Below are positions 45,550 to 54,642 of a stretch of 64,000 bases of DNA, in pieces (position 1 is the first letter of the stretch; each line of letters opens with the position of its first letter). Source of the DNA: Methanomassiliicoccus luminyensis B10 (GTDB lineage Archaea; Thermoplasmatota; Thermoplasmata; Methanomassiliicoccales; Methanomassiliicoccaceae); contig NZ_CAJE01000017.1 of assembly GCF_000308215.1 (NCBI RefSeq), positions 34,673-98,672 of the forward strand, written 5' to 3'. Under the pieces are notes generated by a model that saw only the letters and a program-made list of their open reading frames with translations, ran no database searches and was not told where the DNA came from. The translations under genes and the position numbers were made by a program.

Positions 45550-46902
45550 TCACTCCTCGATGAGGTCGGAGAGGACCTTCTCGCACTCGTCGGAGCGCCT
45601 CTTCGCCTCGTCCAGCGTCCTGGCCTCGGAGTACACCCGGAACAGCGGCTCGGTGCCGGACGGCCGCACCAGGGTCCAGCCCCCGGAATAGCATATCTTG
45701 ACCCCGTCGGTGGTGTCCACGGAGTCCTTGCAGTAGTACTCCACCAGCGCGGCCAGCACCCTCTCCTTCCGGTCGTCGGGGCATTCCAGCTTGCGCTTGT
45801 CCTGGCAGTACTGGGGTATCGCGTCCACCAGCTCGGAGAGCGGCCCCTGCTTCGACACGATCTCCAGCATCTTGGCCACGGTCATGGCCCCGTCGCGGCA
45901 GTACTGGTGCTTGGGGAAGATCAGTCCGCCGTTCTCCTCGCCCCCGAACACCGCTCCGACCTCGATCATCTTCCTCGCCACCACGGGAGCGCCGACGCGG
46001 GTGTACAGGACCTCCCCGCCCTCGGCCCTGACCATGTCCTCCACGCACGCCGACGACGATACCGGCGTGACCACGATGCCCCCGCCGTTCTCGCGCACCA
46101 TGGCGGCAGCGGTGATGGCGAGGCTCTTGTCGCCGTACATGTAGCGGCCCCGGTCGTCGATAAAGATGGTGCGGTCGGCGTCCCCGTCATGAGCGATGCC
46201 CATGTCCGCGCCGGTCTCCTTCACCATGGCGATGAGGTCCTTCAAATGAGCCTCCACCGGCTCGGACGGATGGCCCGGAAAGGTTCCCAGGGGGTTCCCG
46301 TTGAGCGTGATGGCCCGCACGTTCAGCTCGTCGAGGAGCTGGGGCGCCGAGGCCACCCCCGCGCCGTTGGCGCAGTCCAGGACGGCGGTGAGGCCAGCCC
46401 CGCGCACGGCATCCAGGTCGGTGAAGCGCTTCACCGAGGACAGGTACGCGGGAACGGCCCCGGTGGCCTGGTGCATCCTTCCCACGGCCTTCCAGTCCTG
46501 GGAACGGAAGGTCCTGGTGAAGTACAGCCGCTCGATCTCCTCCTCCTTATGCCGCGGCATCTCGGTGCCGTCGGAGTCCACGCACTTGATGCCGTTGAAC
46601 TCGGGAGGATTGTGGGAAGCGGTGATCATGACCCCGCCCGACAGCCGGTTCGCCTTCACGTAGTGCTGCACCACCGGGGTGGGGACGAGGCCGAGGTCCA
46701 GCACCTCGACGCCGGCGCACATGAGCCCGGCCGCCACGGCGCTCTTGATCATGGCCGCGGAGGTCCGGGAATCGTTCCCTATGGCCACCCTGCCGCCCAT
46801 GAAAGTTCCGATCGCCTTGCCGAGGTCCATGGCCAGCTGGACGTCCATATCCTTGTTGATGACGCCCCTGACCCCATTGGTGCCGAAGAGCCTGTCGGTC
46901 AT
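45550..46902 (-). CDS. glmM: Phosphoglucosamine mutase/phosphohexomutase
   Basis: Alpha-D-phosphohexomutase of 450 residues. Phosphoserine loop TASHNPP (S96 as catalytic Ser), metal loop DGDADR (about 240) and substrate loop ENGG (GGEENGGLIFP) are present. It interconverts glucosamine-6-P/1-P or mannose-6-P/1-P for sugar nucleotides; the two cannot be told apart. Starts at 46902 with an ATGA overlap to the DUF47 gene. Last gene of the ABC operon. Confidence 0.88.
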   Translation of the reverse strand: MTDRLFGTNGVRGVINKDMDVQLAMDLGKAIGTFMGGRVAIGNDSRTSAAMIKSAVAAGLMCAGVEVLDLGLVPTPVVQHYVKANRLSGGVMITASHNPPEFNGIKCVDSDGTEMPRHKEEEIERLYFTRTFRSQDWKAVGRMHQATGAVPAYLSSVKRFTDLDAVRGAGLTAVLDCANGAGVASAPQLLDELNVRAITLNGNPLGTFPGHPSEPVEAHLKDLIAMVKETGADMGIAHDGDADRTIFIDDRGRYMYGDKSLAITAAAMVRENGGGIVVTPVSSSACVEDMVRAEGGEVLYTRVGAPVVARKMIEVGAVFGGEENGGLIFPKHQYCRDGAMTVAKMLEIVSKQGPLSELVDAIPQYCQDKRKLECPDDRKERVLAALVEYYCKDSVDTTDGVKICYSGGWTLVRPSGTEPLFRVYSEARTLDEAKRRSDECEKVLSDLIEE

Positions 46903-47570
46903 GCTATCTTGCCTTTGTGAGCTTCGGAGATAAGCAATATGTGGATGATGTCAGCAACGTCCTTGCAGGAGTCCGCGGAGTTCTCGATGCCGTGGAGCAT
47001 GTCGCGGAGGAGGAACACCGCGCGGGGGTCGGTCTCGGAGAACAGTATCTCCTTCTTGGTGCGGAAGTACATGCTGTCCAGGACCTCTTCCAGCCTCTCC
47101 ACCTCGCGGGAGTGGGCGTTGGCCCGGTCCCAGTTGACCCCCAGGTTCTCTATGCTTACGAGCAGCTCGCGGGGAGCCTTCTCCAGCTCCTTGGTCATCT
47201 CGTGGTAGTGCACCCACAGCTCGGTGGGCACCTTCACGTTGGCCTCGAGGATAAGCTGGAGGTTCATGCCCGCTTCCTTGGCCCAGTCGGCAATGTAGTC
47301 GATGCGGCGGACCATGCGCATGAGGTCGCTGCGCTCCCTGGCGTCCATGTCCCCCTTGGAAAGCTCCTCGCTGATGGCCTCCTCTATGCTGTCCGCTTCC
47401 TGCTCAGTGAGCATCATGCGGGACAACGCCTCCATGGCCCGGTCCCGGTCGCCCTGGGTCAGCGCGGTGATCGCCTTGTTCAGCTCGGACACGCTGTCCC
47501 CCACCGAGCGCAGGTGGTCCCATATCCCTTTCATCACCACCGTCTCGCGGCGCTTCCCGAACCAGTCCAT
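46899..47570 (-). CDS. DUF47 PhoU-like protein
   Basis: A 223-residue all-helical protein of the DUF47/TIGR00153 family, which is PhoU-like and usually sits beside phosphate or other anion transporters. It begins MDWFGKRRETVVMKG. Here it follows two ABC ATPases and precedes the phosphomutase. ATG 47570 matches the family N-terminus; upstream TTG codons are possible. It may regulate the adjacent importer. Confidence 0.85.
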   Translation of the reverse strand: MDWFGKRRETVVMKGIWDHLRSVGDSVSELNKAITALTQGDRDRAMEALSRMMLTEQEADSIEEAISEELSKGDMDARERSDLMRMVRRIDYIADWAKEAGMNLQLILEANVKVPTELWVHYHEMTKELEKAPRELLVSIENLGVNWDRANAHSREVERLEEVLDSMYFRTKKEILFSETDPRAVFLLRDMLHGIENSADSCKDVADIIHILLISEAHKGKIA

Positions 47571-47583
47571 CAACGATTTGCGT

Positions 47584-48675
47584 TCATTCAAGCTTGATCG
47601 CCTCCGCAACTCCTCCCAGCGGTCTCTGGTAGATCATCCCCGATCTCTTGCTCCAGACCAGGCTCACATCGTCCCCCAATTTATAATCTCTGTCCTCGGA
47701 TGCTGCCACATCGAACTCCATGACGTCCTCGCTGTCCGCTTCCGCGGTGATGCGGACATATGTGCCCATGTAGGTCATGGAGCTTATCTTGGCGTGAAGC
47801 CCCGCCGGGACATGGGCGGGATGGACCCTCTCGGGCCTTATGGACAGCACCACGGCGTCGCCGCCCTTGAACGGGGAGGGCTGCGCCTCCACCACCGTGC
47901 CGTCGCGCAGCTCCACCAGGGAGGCCTCCTCGGTCACGCCCCTCACCACCCCCTCCAGCAGGTTGGTCTCCCCGATGAAGTTCGCGGTGAACAGCTCCTT
48001 GGGGGTGCGGTACATCGCCTCGGGGGTCCCCGTCTCCACGATGCGCCCGTTCTTCATCAGGACGATGCGGTCCGAGACGGTCATGGCCTCCTCCTGGTCG
48101 TGGGTGACGTGCACGACCGTCAGCCCGAGGGACTTGGCCAGGCGGCGCAGCTCGTACCGCAGGTCCATGCGCACCCTGGCATCCAGCGCCGACAGCGGCT
48201 CGTCCAGCAGGAGCAGGTCGGTCCCCGAGGCCAGGGCCCGGGCGAGGGACACCTTCTGCTGCTCCCCTCCCGACAGCTCGGAGGGGAGCATGTCCATCCG
48301 GTCGAGGAGCTTGACCATGTCGAGGTATCTCTTGGGCACCTCGTTGACCTTGTCATCTCCCATGTCCCTCACGATGGGGCCGTACGCCACGTTGTCCAGG
48401 GCGGTCAGGTGGGGGAACAGGGCGATGTTCTGGAACACGTAGGCTATGCCCCTCTCCTCCACCGGCACCCCGGCCATGTCCCTGCCCCCGATGAGCACGG
48501 TGCCGGTGGTCGGCTCCAGTATCCCGGCGATCATCCTGATCAGGGTGGTCTTGCCGCATCCCGAGGGCCCCAGGATGGTCACGTACTCCTTGTCCTCGAT
48601 GACCAGGTCGATGTCGCACGAGGCGGTGACCTTGCCGAAGCACTTGCTTATGCCCCTCAGTTCCACTGTCGGCAT
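47584..48675 (-). CDS. ABC importer ATPase, second copy
   Basis: ATPase of 363 residues with GPSGCGKTT, signature LSGGEQQKVSLARAL, Walker B LLLLDEP, switch His in HVTHDQEEA, and a C-terminal TOBE domain. It is paired with a similar ATPase gene (48676-49773): that gene stops with TAG immediately before this ATG in the same frame. The two may heterodimerise under the single fused permease. Confidence 0.88.
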   Translation of the reverse strand: MPTVELRGISKCFGKVTASCDIDLVIEDKEYVTILGPSGCGKTTLIRMIAGILEPTTGTVLIGGRDMAGVPVEERGIAYVFQNIALFPHLTALDNVAYGPIVRDMGDDKVNEVPKRYLDMVKLLDRMDMLPSELSGGEQQKVSLARALASGTDLLLLDEPLSALDARVRMDLRYELRRLAKSLGLTVVHVTHDQEEAMTVSDRIVLMKNGRIVETGTPEAMYRTPKELFTANFIGETNLLEGVVRGVTEEASLVELRDGTVVEAQPSPFKGGDAVVLSIRPERVHPAHVPAGLHAKISSMTYMGTYVRITAEADSEDVMEFDVAASEDRDYKLGDDVSLVWSKRSGMIYQRPLGGVAEAIKLE

Positions 48676-49773
48676 CTAATCCACCCTCAGCTCCTGTTCC
48701 AGCCCGCCCTCGGGGTACGGGAACACCGAGGCGTTCCATATGTTCCAGTTCAAACCGACCCGGTCGCCCACCTTGACCTGGTCCTTGCGGCTGGCCGGCA
48801 GCTTGACGGAGTATCGGCCGAGGCCCTCCACATCCACGTCCAAGTGCACGATGCGGCCCTCGAAGAGGGTTCGTTCCACGGTGCCGGTCAGGAAGGCGTC
48901 GCTCTCCCTGACCACCCGGACGTTGCCGACCTTGATGGCCACCGCCACCTTGCAGTCCACTGGGAGGTCGCAGGGCCTGGCGAACACCGTCCGCCCCGCC
49001 TCGTCCTGCACGGTGGTGATCCTTCCGCTGCCGGAGGTTACGACGTTCCCGACGAAGAAATTGGACTGGCCCACGAAGTTGGCCACGAACGGCGTGGCGG
49101 GGTCGTCGAACACTTCTTTCGGGGTCCCGACCTGAATGATGCGGCCGCTCCGTATCACCGCGATGCGGTCGGCCATCACCAGCGCTTCCTCCTGGTCGTG
49201 GGTGACATGGAGGACCGTGAGCCTCAGCTCCTTGGCCAGGGAACGCAGCTCGTGGCGGAGGTCGATCCTCAGCCTTGCGTCCAGGGCCCTCAGCGGCTCG
49301 TCCAGCAGGAGCACGTCGGGATCGGTGGCCAGGGCCCTGGCCAGAGCGTTCCTCTGCTGCATGCCCCCCGACAGCTCGCGGGGGTAGGAGTCGGACCGCT
49401 TGGTCAGCCTCACCAGGTCGAGCAGGGACGCCAGGGTCTGCCGCTTCTCCTCGTCCGGGACCTTCCTGATGTTCGGCCCGAACAGGATGTTCTCCGCCAC
49501 CGTCATGGACGGGAACAGGGAGTAGGTCTGGGAGAGCAGGACGGCGCTGCGGGCCTCCGGCTCCAGCCTGGTGATGTCGCGCTGGTCGAACAGCACATTC
49601 CCGGAATCCGGCCGGGTCAGCCCGGCGATGATGCGGAGAATCGTGGTCTTCCCCGCGCCGGTCGGCCCCAGGAGGCACATGTACTCCCCGTCGCGGACCT
49701 CCAGCTCCAGCCCGTTGGCGGCCTGGATGTCGTCGTAGTGCTTGCTCACGTTGTGCAGGGATATGGTCGGCAT
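48676..49773 (-). CDS. ABC importer ATPase, first copy
   Basis: ATPase of 365 residues with GPTGAGKTT, signature LSGGMQQRNALARAL, Walker B VLLLDEP and switch His HVTHDQEEA, plus a TOBE tail ending ELRVD. The start at 49773 overlaps the permease stop by one base (TAATG). The stop codon is TAG, followed in frame by the ATG of the second ATPase. Confidence 0.88.
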   Translation of the reverse strand: MPTISLHNVSKHYDDIQAANGLELEVRDGEYMCLLGPTGAGKTTILRIIAGLTRPDSGNVLFDQRDITRLEPEARSAVLLSQTYSLFPSMTVAENILFGPNIRKVPDEEKRQTLASLLDLVRLTKRSDSYPRELSGGMQQRNALARALATDPDVLLLDEPLRALDARLRIDLRHELRSLAKELRLTVLHVTHDQEEALVMADRIAVIRSGRIIQVGTPKEVFDDPATPFVANFVGQSNFFVGNVVTSGSGRITTVQDEAGRTVFARPCDLPVDCKVAVAIKVGNVRVVRESDAFLTGTVERTLFEGRIVHLDVDVEGLGRYSVKLPASRKDQVKVGDRVGLNWNIWNASVFPYPEGGLEQELRVD

Positions 49774-51422
49774 TACGCCACCTCCTTCCGGGTGGCGTAG
49801 CGGAGCAGCAGCATGGCCAGGTAAGAGATCACTATGAGGATTATGCAGGCCATGGCGGCCTGGTAGTACATGTGGCCCTCCACCAGGCTCACGATGTAGA
49901 CCGGGGCCACCGGGGCATCCTCGCCCAGGACCGCCAGCGTCGCCCCCGTTTCCCCCAGGCTTCTGGTGAAGGCCATGATCGCGCCGGCCAGGATGGACCC
50001 CTTGACCAGGGGGTACAACACCCTGCGAAAGCTCTGGATCGGCCGGGCCCCCAGGGTCCTGGCCGTCTCCTCATAGGACGGGTTGACCTCCTCCACCGCG
50101 CCGGCCACGTTGCGGACCACTAGGGGGTAGGTGAAGGCGACGTGCACCAACACCAGGATGAGGGGGCCGAAGGTCGACGACATGCCCACCTGGCTCCAGA
50201 ACATGCTCAGCGATATCCCCAGCGCGGCGGTGGGCACGATAAGGGGCACGTTGACCAGGACGTCCAGGATATGGGACGCTTTGCGGTCGCGGTTCTTGGA
50301 AATGTACAGGGCGAACGGTATGCCCAGGACCAGGTCGATGACGGTGACTATGCCGGCCAGGGCGAAGGACGAGGACAGGGCTCCCCAGAAGGCGGACCAA
50401 TCGGAAGCGGCAGGTTCGGAGAACAGGACGAAGGTGAAGATGAAGAAGGAGGGGATGAGCACTATGAGCGCGAGGAACAATACCGCCAAGCCGTCCTTGA
50501 TCTTGGGGAACGCTCCCTTGCTCAGGAGCTTCTCGGGCATGGGCCATACCTTCCGCAGGGGCAGGTGGAACTTCATGATGATGAGCTTCAGGATGACCAG
50601 GAGGACGAGCGACAGGACGATGAGTATGATGGACACTACGGCCAGGGCGGGGCCGTAGGAGGGGTCCGATCCCGACAGCGTCTTCCATGCGCCGATCAGG
50701 GTGGGGCCGGTGGCGAACGTATCGGACGCCCCCATGGTGGACAGGGCGATCATGGTGCCGCCGGTCTCGCTCATGCTGCGGGCGAAGCACAGGATGACGC
50801 CGGTGGCCAGCCCGGCCCGGAACAGGGGGAGGGTGATGGTCCTCGCGGCAGTGAGGCGGCTCGCCCCCAGGGTCCTTCCCGCGGTCTCGTACGTTTCGTC
50901 TATTTCATCCAGTATCGCCGTGAGGGACCGCACCATGTAGGGGTACGAGAACACCACGTGCAGCAGGATGATCAGCAGGAACGGGGAGCTGATGCCCAGC
51001 CCGAAGCTTGACATGGAGAACGGGGGAGCGTCCGGCGTGGTCGCCCAGAAGATCGCGGCGGAGAAGCCCAGCGCGGCGGTGGGGACCGCCAGGGGCATGT
51101 CGATCATGGTGTCGAGGAACCTCTTGCCCCGGAACTCCTTGCGCACCATCATCCAGGCTATCGGCAGGCCGGCCAGGAAGTCTATGACCGTGACGATGCC
51201 GGCGATGGCAAAGGAGGCCATGACGGCGTCGAGGATGATGTCGAGCGTCTCCGGCTGGCCGATCACGACGGTAATGGAATCCCAGTCGGTGAAAACATAA
51301 GAGATGACGTAGACGGTGGGAAGGATGACGAAGAACAGAAAGAAGGCGATGATGAAGACGGTCCATCCCGTCCGGAAGCCCCTACCGCTGACGAAATCGA
51401 TAAGCCAATCCCTGCGCTTCAT
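49773..51422 (-). CDS. Fused two-domain ABC permease (FbpB/ThiP type)
   Basis: A 549-residue permease with twelve helices in two homologous halves, each with the motif around SMSETGGTM or SLGETGATL, typical of anion, iron and molybdate/tungstate-type importers. No binding-protein gene is adjacent. Its promoter region contains a perfect inverted repeat and a TATA element (GGTATATATCAC on the minus strand). First gene of a five-gene run ending with glmM. The substrate may be an oxyanion or phosphate (DUF47 context) but is not shown. Confidence 0.87.
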   Translation of the reverse strand: MKRRDWLIDFVSGRGFRTGWTVFIIAFFLFFVILPTVYVISYVFTDWDSITVVIGQPETLDIILDAVMASFAIAGIVTVIDFLAGLPIAWMMVRKEFRGKRFLDTMIDMPLAVPTAALGFSAAIFWATTPDAPPFSMSSFGLGISSPFLLIILLHVVFSYPYMVRSLTAILDEIDETYETAGRTLGASRLTAARTITLPLFRAGLATGVILCFARSMSETGGTMIALSTMGASDTFATGPTLIGAWKTLSGSDPSYGPALAVVSIILIVLSLVLLVILKLIIMKFHLPLRKVWPMPEKLLSKGAFPKIKDGLAVLFLALIVLIPSFFIFTFVLFSEPAASDWSAFWGALSSSFALAGIVTVIDLVLGIPFALYISKNRDRKASHILDVLVNVPLIVPTAALGISLSMFWSQVGMSSTFGPLILVLVHVAFTYPLVVRNVAGAVEEVNPSYEETARTLGARPIQSFRRVLYPLVKGSILAGAIMAFTRSLGETGATLAVLGEDAPVAPVYIVSLVEGHMYYQAAMACIILIVISYLAMLLLRYATRKEVA

Positions 51423-51461
51423 GGCCAGACCAGGACCTTACGGGTGCGGTAGAGTATGATG

Positions 51462-51512
51462 TGATATATACCTTACCGAACCGACAATATATTCTCATTA
51501 ATGAATATATTG
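51462..51512 (-). promoter_or_regulatory. Promoter with perfect 10-bp inverted repeat
   Basis: A minus-strand TATA box (about 51462-51472) sits just downstream of CAATATATTC at 51485-51494 and GAATATATTG at 51503-51512, perfect 10-bp inverted repeats with an 8-bp spacer TCATTAAT. The placement fits a dimeric repressor or activator site controlling the permease operon. Confidence 0.65.
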
Positions 51513-51529
51513 TGCGGTCTATCGTGCGG

Positions 51530-52489
51530 TCACGCCAGGATCTCGTCGATCACACGCTGTCCCTTCCCCACTGCCACCCCAGGGCCGACTATGGAGCCGC
51601 GGACCACCGCCCCTTCGCCCACCGAGGCGCCGCAGAGCAGCATGCTCTCCGAGACCTCCGCCCCGGCGGAAACGGTGACGCCGTTCTCGGCGTACACGTG
51701 GGGGCCGATCCGGCACCCCTTCAGGCGGGCGCGCTGGAGCATGTTGGCCCCCACCACCTCGGCGCCCTCATTGGTCAGGCCGGGGGACTCGCTGCTCCCG
51801 CTGATACCCAGCAGGGTCCTCTGCGCCCTCAGGTAGTTCTCCCGGGTGCCGCAGTCGATCCAGTACCCCTTGAGCTCGTAGCCGTATAGGCCGCAGTCCA
51901 GCATGCTGGGGAACACCTCGCGCTCCAGCGATACCACTCCATCGGGAATGAGGTCCAGGACATCCCTCTCGAAGATGTAGACCCCCGCGTTGATGGAGTT
52001 GGAGATCGCCTCCTCCATATCGGGCTTCTCCTGGAACCGAGTAACGCGTCCCCTGCTGTCCCTGGCCACTACCCCGAAGGCGGTGGGATCCTCCACTTCC
52101 CAGAGGGACATCGTGGCGATGCCCCCATGGGAGCGATGGTACCGCAGCATGTCGCTGAGGTCCGCGGAGGCCACCACGTCGCCGTTGAAGGCGATGAAGG
52201 TATCGTCGAGGTACCGGGATACGTTCCTCACCGCGCCTCCGGTGCCCAATGGCCGGTCCTCGTTGACGAGGATCACCTCCCTGCCCACGTCATGCTCCCG
52301 GAAGTACTGCTCTAAAGTGTCCTTCATATACGACACCGCCAGGATGACCGTGTCCACTTCCGGGGGGAGCGGGTCGATTATATGGCACACCAAGGGCTTG
52401 CCTAGCAGGGGCACCAGCGGCTTGGGCATAGCGTAGGTGAGCGGGCGGAGCCGCGTTCCCAGGCCGCCGGCCAGAATTAGAGCCTTCAT
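51530..52489 (-). CDS. Sugar-1-phosphate nucleotidyltransferase
   Basis: A 319-residue NTP transferase with the N-terminal GGLGTRLRPLTYAMPKPL motif, the nucleotidyltransferase core (about 1-235) and a left-handed beta-helix-like C-terminus. It makes an NDP-sugar (GDP-mannose or dTDP/UDP-glucose type) from a sugar-1-phosphate and NTP. It is the last gene on this strand before the ABC operon promoter and connects to the surface-glycan genes further right. The sugar cannot be told from sequence. Confidence 0.85.
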   Translation of the reverse strand: MKALILAGGLGTRLRPLTYAMPKPLVPLLGKPLVCHIIDPLPPEVDTVILAVSYMKDTLEQYFREHDVGREVILVNEDRPLGTGGAVRNVSRYLDDTFIAFNGDVVASADLSDMLRYHRSHGGIATMSLWEVEDPTAFGVVARDSRGRVTRFQEKPDMEEAISNSINAGVYIFERDVLDLIPDGVVSLEREVFPSMLDCGLYGYELKGYWIDCGTRENYLRAQRTLLGISGSSESPGLTNEGAEVVGANMLQRARLKGCRIGPHVYAENGVTVSAGAEVSESMLLCGASVGEGAVVRGSIVGPGVAVGKGQRVIDEILA

Positions 52490-52531
52490 CCGGTCACTCT
52501 ATGTCGGCTTAAAGAGAAGAAGGCAGCTCCC

Positions 52532-52747
52532 TCAGATCGGGGAGATGCTCACTACGTTGTTGCCGCGAAGCACCACGGTGCCCAGCCGCCTGGTCTGCTC
52601 AGAAGTGCGCTCCTCGGTGTCCTCAATGACCATGTTCATGTAGTCATCGTAGCCGGCGAGCTTTCCCTCGAGGACCCTGTTGTCCTTGAGCAAGAGGGAG
52701 ATCCGGTGGTCCATTGACTTCTCGAGCAAAGCGAGTGGCATTACCAT
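52532..52747 (-). CDS. LSm/Sm-like archaeal RNA-binding protein
   Basis: A 71-residue Sm-fold protein (ring-forming RNA chaperone). Sm1 (ISLLLKDNRVLEGKLAGYDDYMN) and Sm2 (RGNNVVSISPI) motifs are visible. The ATG at 52747 is listed; ATG 52741 would remove two residues. A TATA-like GCTTAAATTCC on the minus strand lies about 45 bases upstream. Confidence 0.92.
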   Translation of the reverse strand: MVMPLALLEKSMDHRISLLLKDNRVLEGKLAGYDDYMNMVIEDTEERTSEQTRRLGTVVLRGNNVVSISPI

Positions 52748-53011
52748 AAATAATCACTAAGCGTGTCATTGCTGGAATGGAATTTAAGCTTTCCGCAGAA
52801 CGGAACGGTCGCCGATAGCGGATTGACTTTGTCCCGCGGTCCCCGGGCCCAGGTGCCATCGTCCATATTGACCGGGACAGGTTTTCGCTCCTTTCGAAAA
52901 GACGTTGCCGGCAATCGTGGGGGCGGACCGCGCTTGACATATTATTTACACAATGCATAAATAGGAACGTCATTTAGGAGAATCCATCCAGATATTACGG
53001 AGAATGAGAAC
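52748..53011. promoter_or_regulatory. Divergent promoters of the LSm and ThiN-PurM genes
   Basis: About 265 bases. GCATAAATAGG (52953-52963) is a good plus-strand TATA box for the ThiN-PurM gene, with the GTG start about 50 bases later. The minus-strand TATA for LSm is described with that gene. No RNA gene was seen. Confidence 0.5.
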
Positions 53012-54631
53012 GTGGACGAGGACATCGAGATGTATGGGCGGATGAAGGTCGCGGTGGACAGGATCGAGAGCTGCGGGCCGTTCGCCTCCTTGGTGCCGGA
53101 GGTGCGGACCAACTTCGTCTACGCCCGCGCCGGGGCCAGGGACAGGAACGATGTCCTGGCCGTGGAGGGGCGCATCACCGTGGTAGGCGGACGGCCCCAG
53201 GCGGCCGGGCCGATAAGGTTCGGAGCGTCCAGCCACATGGCCCGGTTCATGGTGCATGTGCACAGGGCTTTCCCTTCCGTCAGGGCGGGGATCAACTTCT
53301 CCAACGATCCTTCCCTGGTCAGGTTCCTGGAGGGGTATTGCGCGAAGAAGGGATGGAGCCTCATCGCCGTGGACCGCTCCCATGAGCCGGACGAGATCAA
53401 GGAGCAGGAGGAGGCGTCAATGCCCTGGAAGGCGGGGGAGGTGCTGCGGCTGGCCGGCAGCAGGGCGCCGAAGGTCATCTACGAGAACGGCGCCGTGGGG
53501 AAGGAGCCGGTGACGGCCATCCTGGGGACCGATCCCATCGAGGTGGCCGAGGAGATGTGCGAGCTGGCCCAAGCGTACCAGGCGTTCCGCTCCCCGCCGC
53601 CGGTGGTGGGCAAGGTGCACACCAAGACCCTGGAGGCGATGCTGAAGGACCGGCTGGGAGCACCCACCGACAAGCTGCTGGTACCTCCGCGCTCGGGGGT
53701 GGACTCCGGAGTGGTGGACATCGGCGGCGGAAAGGTGCTGGTAGTGGCCGAGGACCCCATATTCATCATGCCCGGCATGCCGCTGGACTTCTTTGGCTGG
53801 GTCACCGTGCACATCGGCGCGAGCGACGTGGCGGTGATGGGGGTCCGGCCGCAGTTCATGACCTATTCTCTGCTACTTCCTCCGGGCACCCCGGACCGCG
53901 ACCTGGAGGTCATCGTCGACTCGGTGCATCGGGCGGCCAGGGACCTCGGGATCACCATCGTGGGCGGCCACACCGGCTACTATCCAGGGTTCACCAGCCC
54001 CACCATCGGCGGCATCACCGTGTTCTCCGTAGTGGACAAAGAAGCCTACATCACGCCCCAGGGCGCCAGGCCCGGGGACGACGTGCTCATCACCAAGGGC
54101 CCGGCCATCGAGGCCTCGGGGGCCCTGGGGGTGCTGGGACGGGACGAGCTGGCGGCCCGGTACGGGGAGGATATCACGGCGAGGGCCGCCGCCCTCACCA
54201 GCAAGGTCACGGTGGTCAAGGACGCCCTGGCCGCCCGGGAGGCCGGCGGGGTCACCGCCATGCACGACGCCACCGAGGGCGGCGTGGCCGGGGGGCTCTA
54301 CGAGGTCGCCGCCGCGTCCGGGGTGGGGATGGAGGTGGATGAAAGAAAGATGCCCTTCCCCCAAGAGGTCAAGGCGGTGTGCGAGATGTACGGCATGGAC
54401 CCGCTGAAGGCCATCTCGGAGGGCACCCTGATCCTCACCTGCGACCCCTCGAGCTCGCGGCGCGTCATGGAGGCCCTTCGCCGGGAGGGCATCGAGTCCG
54501 CGGTCATCGGCAAGGCCACCGCCGACCCGGGGACGCGGAGGATGACCCGCCGGGACGGCACCGTCGAGGAGCTGGAGATGCCGGGACAGGATCCCTTCTG
54601 GCCTATCTTCTTCAAGGTCCTGGGCGCGTAA
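53012..54631 (+). CDS. ThiN-type domain fused to a PurM/HypE-like (AIR synthase-related) domain
   Basis: A 539-residue two-domain protein. Residues about 10-190 match the ThiN thiamine-phosphate synthase fold: GASSHMARF (71-79), DRSHEPDEIK (121-130), VIYENGAVGKEP (155-166). Residues about 215-539 are a PurM-superfamily domain: AEDPIFI near 246, then SDVAVMGVRPQ (271-281), VVGGHTGYY and DATEGGVAGGLYE. This half is closest to HypE/AIR-synthase-related proteins and less like ThiL. Such a fusion could couple a phosphotransfer or dehydration step to thiamine or a related cofactor; the reaction is not established. Starts at GTG 53012. Confidence 0.85.
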   Translation: MDEDIEMYGRMKVAVDRIESCGPFASLVPEVRTNFVYARAGARDRNDVLAVEGRITVVGGRPQAAGPIRFGASSHMARFMVHVHRAFPSVRAGINFSNDPSLVRFLEGYCAKKGWSLIAVDRSHEPDEIKEQEEASMPWKAGEVLRLAGSRAPKVIYENGAVGKEPVTAILGTDPIEVAEEMCELAQAYQAFRSPPPVVGKVHTKTLEAMLKDRLGAPTDKLLVPPRSGVDSGVVDIGGGKVLVVAEDPIFIMPGMPLDFFGWVTVHIGASDVAVMGVRPQFMTYSLLLPPGTPDRDLEVIVDSVHRAARDLGITIVGGHTGYYPGFTSPTIGGITVFSVVDKEAYITPQGARPGDDVLITKGPAIEASGALGVLGRDELAARYGEDITARAAALTSKVTVVKDALAAREAGGVTAMHDATEGGVAGGLYEVAAASGVGMEVDERKMPFPQEVKAVCEMYGMDPLKAISEGTLILTCDPSSSRRVMEALRREGIESAVIGKATADPGTRRMTRRDGTVEELEMPGQDPFWPIFFKVLGA

Positions 54632-54642
54632 GCGCCGGGGGC

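Noticed and set aside
47302..49800. Long plus-strand open reading frame of over 800 codons
   Set aside because: It is antisense to two clear ATPase genes, and its translation is Gly/His/Arg-rich without domains. GC-rich third positions produce such shadows, as also at 9200-11299 and 58051-59769.
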